Positions 37,500 through 41,269 of a DNA stretch of 41,269 bases are shown here, piece by piece. A program made the position numbers and the translations under genes. The notes beneath the pieces were generated by a model. The model was not told the DNA's origin, did not search any database, and worked only from the letters and a program-made list of their open reading frames with translations. The stretch is from NCBI GenBank assembly GCA_027618255.1, contig JAQCFG010000012.1:1-41269 (forward strand). Reading direction: 5' to 3'. Origin of the DNA: Cyanobacteriota bacterium (GTDB lineage: Bacteria > Cyanobacteriota > Vampirovibrionia > LMEP-6097). How positions within the stretch are numbered: position 1 is the stretch's first letter; each line of letters begins with the position of its first letter.

Positions 37500-38558
37500 T
37501 TATGTTTTCTCAACAATCACAGTCTGAGTAGGGAAAGCCATATCAATACTAGCTTTTTCAAACTCTTCTTTGATTTTTAGATTGATGATTTCGCGAATAC
37601 GCATATATTCAATATAGTCACCAGAAAGGTGATAGTAGACGATTTCAAAATTGAGACTATAAGCTGCAAACTCTTTGAAGTTGACTCTGTCTAAATCAGC
37701 GTTATCAACTTCTGAGAAAATTGTTTTGATGATTTCAGGAATCTGTTTGCATTTATCTAAGCTAGTCTCGTAAGTGACACCGATGGTAAAGGGAATACGG
37801 CGCTTATTCATTTTTTTGAAATTTTGCACGCGAGCACTTGTTAGTTCTTTGTTGGAAATTACAATCTCTTCTCCCTGAAGTGCTTCCAGGCGTGTGCTTT
37901 TCATACCGATCTTTTTAACTGTACCCATGTGCTCCCCGACTGTTATGAAATCACCAACAGCAAAAGGTTTGTCAAAATAGATAGAGAAAGAACTGAAAAT
38001 ATCACCGAGTATATTTTGTACAGCAAGAGCAATGGCAATACCACCAATACCCATACTTGCAGTTAATGAAGTGACATTCACTCCCATGTTTGAGAGGAAT
38101 AGTAAAATACCAACTGCCCAGAGACCAATCTTGATAAAGAGACTAAGACCACTAAATACCATTTGGTCAGCTTCATTCGTTTGATTGTTTTTGAGTGCCT
38201 TGATTAAGAAATATTCAAGGATTTTTTGCGAAGCATTAATGAGTTGGATCATAAAAAGCCCCAAGAAAATTCCACGAATACCCTTGTTAAGAAACTGAGC
38301 CAAGATCAAAGAATGGCTTGCAAAATAGAGAGCGGTAAGATCATAAAACCGTGGATGTATAGCATCCAAAATCTCAACTAATGTGTCATCGAAGTGGGTT
38401 GGGGTTGCAGCAGCTATTTTGCGTAATCTGCCTAGAATAATTTTGCGAAAGATTCTAAATAGAATCAGTAGCCCAATAAAGATTCCGATCGCATATAAAT
38501 ATTGTTCAATTGTGTTTCCAAAAAATTCTTGATTTAATAGTTCTTGGTAATTGCTCAT
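37500..38558 (-). CDS. Small-conductance mechanosensitive channel, MscS family
   Basis: This 352-aa inner-membrane channel releases solutes on hypo-osmotic shock. It has an extra N-terminal pair of helices, then the pore helix region GIGGIAIALAVQNILGDIFS (TM3) followed by FDKPFAVGDFI, the beta domain (GTVKKIGMKSTRLEALQGEE) and the C-terminal alpha/beta domain. TAAAAT (38565-38570) lies six bases before the ATG with no Shine-Dalgarno sequence. It is divergent from the barrel protein gene, with 49 bases between starts. Confidence 0.93.
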   Translation of the reverse strand: MSNYQELLNQEFFGNTIEQYLYAIGIFIGLLILFRIFRKIILGRLRKIAAATPTHFDDTLVEILDAIHPRFYDLTALYFASHSLILAQFLNKGIRGIFLGLFMIQLINASQKILEYFLIKALKNNQTNEADQMVFSGLSLFIKIGLWAVGILLFLSNMGVNVTSLTASMGIGGIAIALAVQNILGDIFSSFSIYFDKPFAVGDFITVGEHMGTVKKIGMKSTRLEALQGEEIVISNKELTSARVQNFKKMNKRRIPFTIGVTYETSLDKCKQIPEIIKTIFSEVDNADLDRVNFKEFAAYSLNFEIVYYHLSGDYIEYMRIREIINLKIKEEFEKASIDMAFPTQTVIVEKT

Positions 38559-38607
38559 TGAATTATTTTAACAAATTTGACCAATGATGTTAGACTTAGC
38601 CCATTAA

Positions 38608-39333
38608 ATGAACCTTGTTCGGCTATTATTTGTTTTATTTTGTGTAACTAATTCTTTAGCTATTGGCGCTGAGCCAATTAGTTTTGAGCGTGGTGGTATT
38701 TCTGATTCTCCAGGGATTGTTCGACCAAAGTCTTTGCAACTTGAATTTGGTTTACTTGATTATACGAATACAAATCAATCTAGTTATACTCTTGGTACTA
38801 GTCTGTTTCGTTATGGTTTAATTCAAGATAGATTTGAGTTGCGGTTTTTAGGTAGTGGCTTAGAGTTTGTCGATGATGGCTTGAACTTTAATCATATTGC
38901 ACCTGGCTTTAAAGTCAATTTGCTTAAAGAGCAGCGACATCTACCAAGTCTTGATTTGATTTCTCATGTTGCAATTCCGCTTGATGGTAATTTTGCGCAT
39001 TTCTATAAATTCCTGATTAATAAAGAATTGAAAGAGAAGCTCAAATTTTTGACTAACTTGAGTTTAAATTTTGATAACCATCAAGGACATACAGATAGCT
39101 ATCTGCCTTATGTTTTTGATTTGAATTATGAGTTAAACGCAAAACTCAGTGCCTTAGCAGAAGTTTTTGGTACTTGGTCTATGACTGGTGATGCTGGAAA
39201 TCCTCTAGGACTTGCTTATGGTTTTACTTATTTATTATCCGATGATACCGGGATTGATTTTACTAATTTCTACGGATTGAATGAATCTGCTGCTGATATT
39301 GGAATTAGTTTTGGTATGAGCCATCGTTTTTAA
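38608..39333 (+). CDS. Outer-membrane beta-barrel-like exported protein
   Basis: This 241-aa protein has a signal peptide (1-21, VRLLFVLFCVTNSLAIGAEP) and a series of alternating hydrophobic/polar strands ending in the C-terminal phenylalanine of GISFGMSHRF, the typical Bam recognition pattern. The fold resembles the phenol-degradation MetA-like/transporter barrel group, but no substrate can be named. It is good evidence for an outer membrane in this organism. Confidence 0.75.
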   Translation: MNLVRLLFVLFCVTNSLAIGAEPISFERGGISDSPGIVRPKSLQLEFGLLDYTNTNQSSYTLGTSLFRYGLIQDRFELRFLGSGLEFVDDGLNFNHIAPGFKVNLLKEQRHLPSLDLISHVAIPLDGNFAHFYKFLINKELKEKLKFLTNLSLNFDNHQGHTDSYLPYVFDLNYELNAKLSALAEVFGTWSMTGDAGNPLGLAYGFTYLLSDDTGIDFTNFYGLNESAADIGISFGMSHRF

Positions 39334-39378
39334 GACGGGGCTGTGACATGTTATTATGGAGCCAATTAGTGTTAATCG

Positions 39379-40335
39379 ATGTCAAAAACTAAAACACATT
39401 TTGTAGTACTGGGAATGGGGGCCGTTGGTGGCTTTTATGGTTTACGTTTAGCAAAGTATCTGCAGGAGAAGCCAGATGTTTATCGTTTGAGTTTTATTGC
39501 ACGCGGCAAAACACTTGAGGCTTTGCGTGAAGGCGCGACATTGATTGATGGTGATGAAGAAATCAAAATTAGTAATTTAAATTGCTTTGAGGATTTTAGT
39601 GAGATTGGTTTTGAGACTGATGAACAAGTAGTAGTTTTGCTTTGTGTGAAATCTAAGGATACACTTGAGGCTTGCCAGTCTTTGTTGGGTGACCCGAACG
39701 TTGCTTCGCTCCTGAGGATGGCGGTTGTGTCTATCCAAAACGGTGTGGAGAATGAAGAGCGGATTGCTTCAGTGCTTGGTAAGGAGCGAACAATTGGAGC
39801 GTTAACAAATATTGCAGCAGAAGTTCTAGAGCCAGGTCGTTATATTAATAAGGGCAAATATAGTCTAGTTCTTGGTGAGCTTGATGGATCTTCAAGTGAG
39901 AGGCTTGATCGAATAATGGAGCTTTTGCGTGCTGCTGGAATCAATACACGCATTAGCGAGAATATTTACCAAGAGCTTTGGTCTAAATTAGTTTGGAATG
40001 CTGGTTTTAATCCGACTAGTGTTTTGTATCAAATGACAGTCGGGCAGTTATTAGAGAAACCAGAAATAAGAGAAGTGATTGTGGGAGTAATGCAAGAAGT
40101 GAAACAAGTAGCTCATGCACTTGGATATGATTTGGCTGATGATGTAGATCAAAAACATATCGCAAGAACAGATACTCCCGAGTGGTATAGCTTTAGAACT
40201 TCAATGCTGCAAGATCATCAAAATGGCAAGCCAATAGAACTTGATGATTTGCTTGGAGTTGTAGTACGTAAGGGGCAAAAGAAAGGGATTAATACTCCTT
40301 ATGCTACTAAGTTATATAAGGATTTACTGGTATAA
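39379..40335 (+). CDS. 2-dehydropantoate 2-reductase (PanE/ApbA family)
   Basis: PanE reduces ketopantoate with NADPH in pantothenate synthesis. The 318-aa protein has an N-terminal Rossmann motif VVLGMGAVGGFYGLRLA, CVKSKDT, SIQNGVENEE and the C-terminal catalytic region with LWSKLVWNAGFNP (Lys), the SMLQDHQNGKPIELDDL block and GINTP. Family membership is strong. Several paralogues act on other ketoacids, so panE itself is not certain. No other pantothenate gene is nearby. Confidence 0.88.
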   Translation: MSKTKTHFVVLGMGAVGGFYGLRLAKYLQEKPDVYRLSFIARGKTLEALREGATLIDGDEEIKISNLNCFEDFSEIGFETDEQVVVLLCVKSKDTLEACQSLLGDPNVASLLRMAVVSIQNGVENEERIASVLGKERTIGALTNIAAEVLEPGRYINKGKYSLVLGELDGSSSERLDRIMELLRAAGINTRISENIYQELWSKLVWNAGFNPTSVLYQMTVGQLLEKPEIREVIVGVMQEVKQVAHALGYDLADDVDQKHIARTDTPEWYSFRTSMLQDHQNGKPIELDDLLGVVVRKGQKKGINTPYATKLYKDLLV

Positions 40336-40342
40336 TTTTTGT

Positions 40343-40939
40343 ATGGACTTGTATCGAATTGGTTTATTGTTTGTTTGTTTTCTTGCTTTGCCTAGTTTTG
40401 CTATGGAAACCAGATTTGAGAATCGGTTATTAGAATATGATCTTGGTACTGTTACTGATTTTGTGAGTCTTGAGCCTAATAAAAAACAAAATATCGTCAA
40501 ACTACGTGTAAAGGGATTAGATCCAGAGACTATTGGCAGTGTTCAATTGCAGGATTATGGTTTGAGTAACAAATACTTGCGTATTTTAACGGAAGGAAGC
40601 AAGACGGTGCCAGATACAGGCGTCGTGGATTTTAATTTAAGAGTTTCATCTGTTCGTGTGAATCCACAAGCTACCACTATTTACCTGAGACCGTTTAAGC
40701 TCAGTGATGGTCTAGAAACGGAGACCATAGCTCTAAGAATTTTTGTTGCTGATGATACTACGATTGTTGGTTGTGCAGCAGTTTTAGTAAATGATTGTTA
40801 CCAGATAGATTTTGATAGTCTAGATGAGCAAACAATTTTTTATACTTATACTGGTTCTCCTTGTAGTATTTATAGTGAATATGACAAAGTTGACCTGAGT
40901 CTGTGTGGACTTGATGCTAATGGGGCTCCATTGAATTAA
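40343..40939 (+). CDS. Secreted hypothetical protein
   Basis: This 198-aa protein has a signal peptide (MDLYRIGLLFVCFLALPSFA, 1-20) followed by a beta-rich domain with four Cys in the C-terminal part (CAAVLVNDC, SPC, SLC) that may form disulphides. I chose the ATG at 40343, because TATAAT (40331-40336) lies exactly six bases before it and overlaps the upstream stop. An in-frame ATG at 40301 falls inside the reductase gene. It is unrecognised. Confidence 0.68.
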   Translation: MDLYRIGLLFVCFLALPSFAMETRFENRLLEYDLGTVTDFVSLEPNKKQNIVKLRVKGLDPETIGSVQLQDYGLSNKYLRILTEGSKTVPDTGVVDFNLRVSSVRVNPQATTIYLRPFKLSDGLETETIALRIFVADDTTIVGCAAVLVNDCYQIDFDSLDEQTIFYTYTGSPCSIYSEYDKVDLSLCGLDANGAPLN

Positions 40940-41269
40940 TGTGTTTATTAATAGCCCTACTACTTATATATCTCCCAGCTTCAGCCGCGTTGCCTGAAGC
41001 CATTGTCACTGAGTTTAAACAGCATTATAAAGAAGCCAAGGAGAGACCAGATGGTTTGATGCAAGCTGGTAATAAGAACTGGCTTCTCTTTAAAACTAAT
41101 AATGGATACTCAGACTCTGATGTCAAGTTAGTTATTAAGGATGGAGATGATTTTCTGTTTTCAAATGAAGTAAACGATTGGGTTTTTACTCCGTTGAATA
41201 ACAATACAGTCAAAAGTTTTGATTTCTTTGATCCACAAATTCAAGCAAAGATACTTGCAACTAATATCG
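40939..41269 (+). CDS. Secreted hypothetical protein, 3' end outside the window
   Basis: An open frame starts at ATG 40939, overlapping the previous stop by one base (TAATG), and runs 110 codons to the window end without a stop. It begins MCLLIALLLIYLPASA, a signal peptide, followed by LPEAIVTEFKQHYKEAKERP and a mixed region. Coupling to the upstream secreted protein suggests a shared role. The gene is partial and unrecognised. Confidence 0.65.
   Translation, partial: MCLLIALLLIYLPASAALPEAIVTEFKQHYKEAKERPDGLMQAGNKNWLLFKTNNGYSDSDVKLVIKDGDDFLFSNEVNDWVFTPLNNNTVKSFDFFDPQIQAKILATNI

Overview
The window is an A+T-rich bacterial chromosome segment with densely packed genes on both strands. Several genes point to a diderm, flagellated, heterotrophic bacterium. 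They are an outer-membrane-barrel-like protein, a periplasmic di-haem peroxidase, a proton-type MotA with FlgM/FlgN-like partners, a LexA with an autocleavage site, a SepF/YggS pair and a PEP carboxylase homologue. SepF, the isolated atpA and atpD genes and the PEP carboxylase homologue would fit a non-photosynthetic relative of cyanobacteria (Melainabacteria/Vampirovibrionia or a neighbouring candidate phylum). This placement is inference from gene content only. No phage, insertion sequence, CRISPR array or rRNA operon is visible.

Layout. 1-6.3 kb (minus): recJ, translationally coupled to a UvrD-like helicase carrying a C-terminal AddB-type Fe-S nuclease. 6.4-10.1 kb: a small hypothetical gene, an isolated rplD-rplW pair, a cluster of GC-tract dyads, a solitary atpA and a hypothetical gene. 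10.2-12.8 kb: a di-haem peroxidase with a fused haem-binding domain and two unknown genes. 12.8-13.4 kb: a CDS-free zone with two near-identical 103-bp structured repeats, each followed by a terminator, next to tRNA-Leu(UAG). 13.5-15.8 kb: yggS-sepF and dprA. 15.9-21.2 kb: a 650-aa helical protein and a very divergent 1120-aa PEP carboxylase homologue. 21.3-26.7 kb: folP-pheS, a DUF4143-type ATPase flanked by two copies of the pheS 3' end, and two unknown genes. 26.8-31.7 kb: an unknown gene, a solitary atpD, a three-gene block of unknown helical proteins (the first with an in-frame UGA at codon 5) and a small membrane protein. 31.7-34.7 kb: a highly structured intergenic region, lexA, a DUF4149-like membrane protein, tsaB and a TPR protein. 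34.8-36.5 kb: flgM-like, flgN-like and motA. 36.5-41.3 kb: an unknown gene, mscS, a barrel-like outer membrane protein, a PanE-type reductase and two secreted unknowns, the last cut by the window end.

The most striking window-wide signal is regulatory. At about 17 genes a TATAAT-like hexamer lies only 6-10 bases before the start codon, often exactly 6, with no Shine-Dalgarno sequence. This is the arrangement expected for leaderless mRNAs. A minority of genes (lexA, recJ, rplW and the gene at 29342) have proper Shine-Dalgarno leaders. The rule also helps choose starts, for example at 12801, 33985 and 40343.

Other points of note are the pheS-tail duplication around the ATPase gene, the duplicated small-RNA-like elements at tRNA-Leu, the loss of conserved PEP carboxylase active-site residues, the palindromes between atpA and rplD, and the scattering of genes that usually sit in the S10 and ATP synthase operons. 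Start coordinates below differ from the longest possible frame where a better start was visible.
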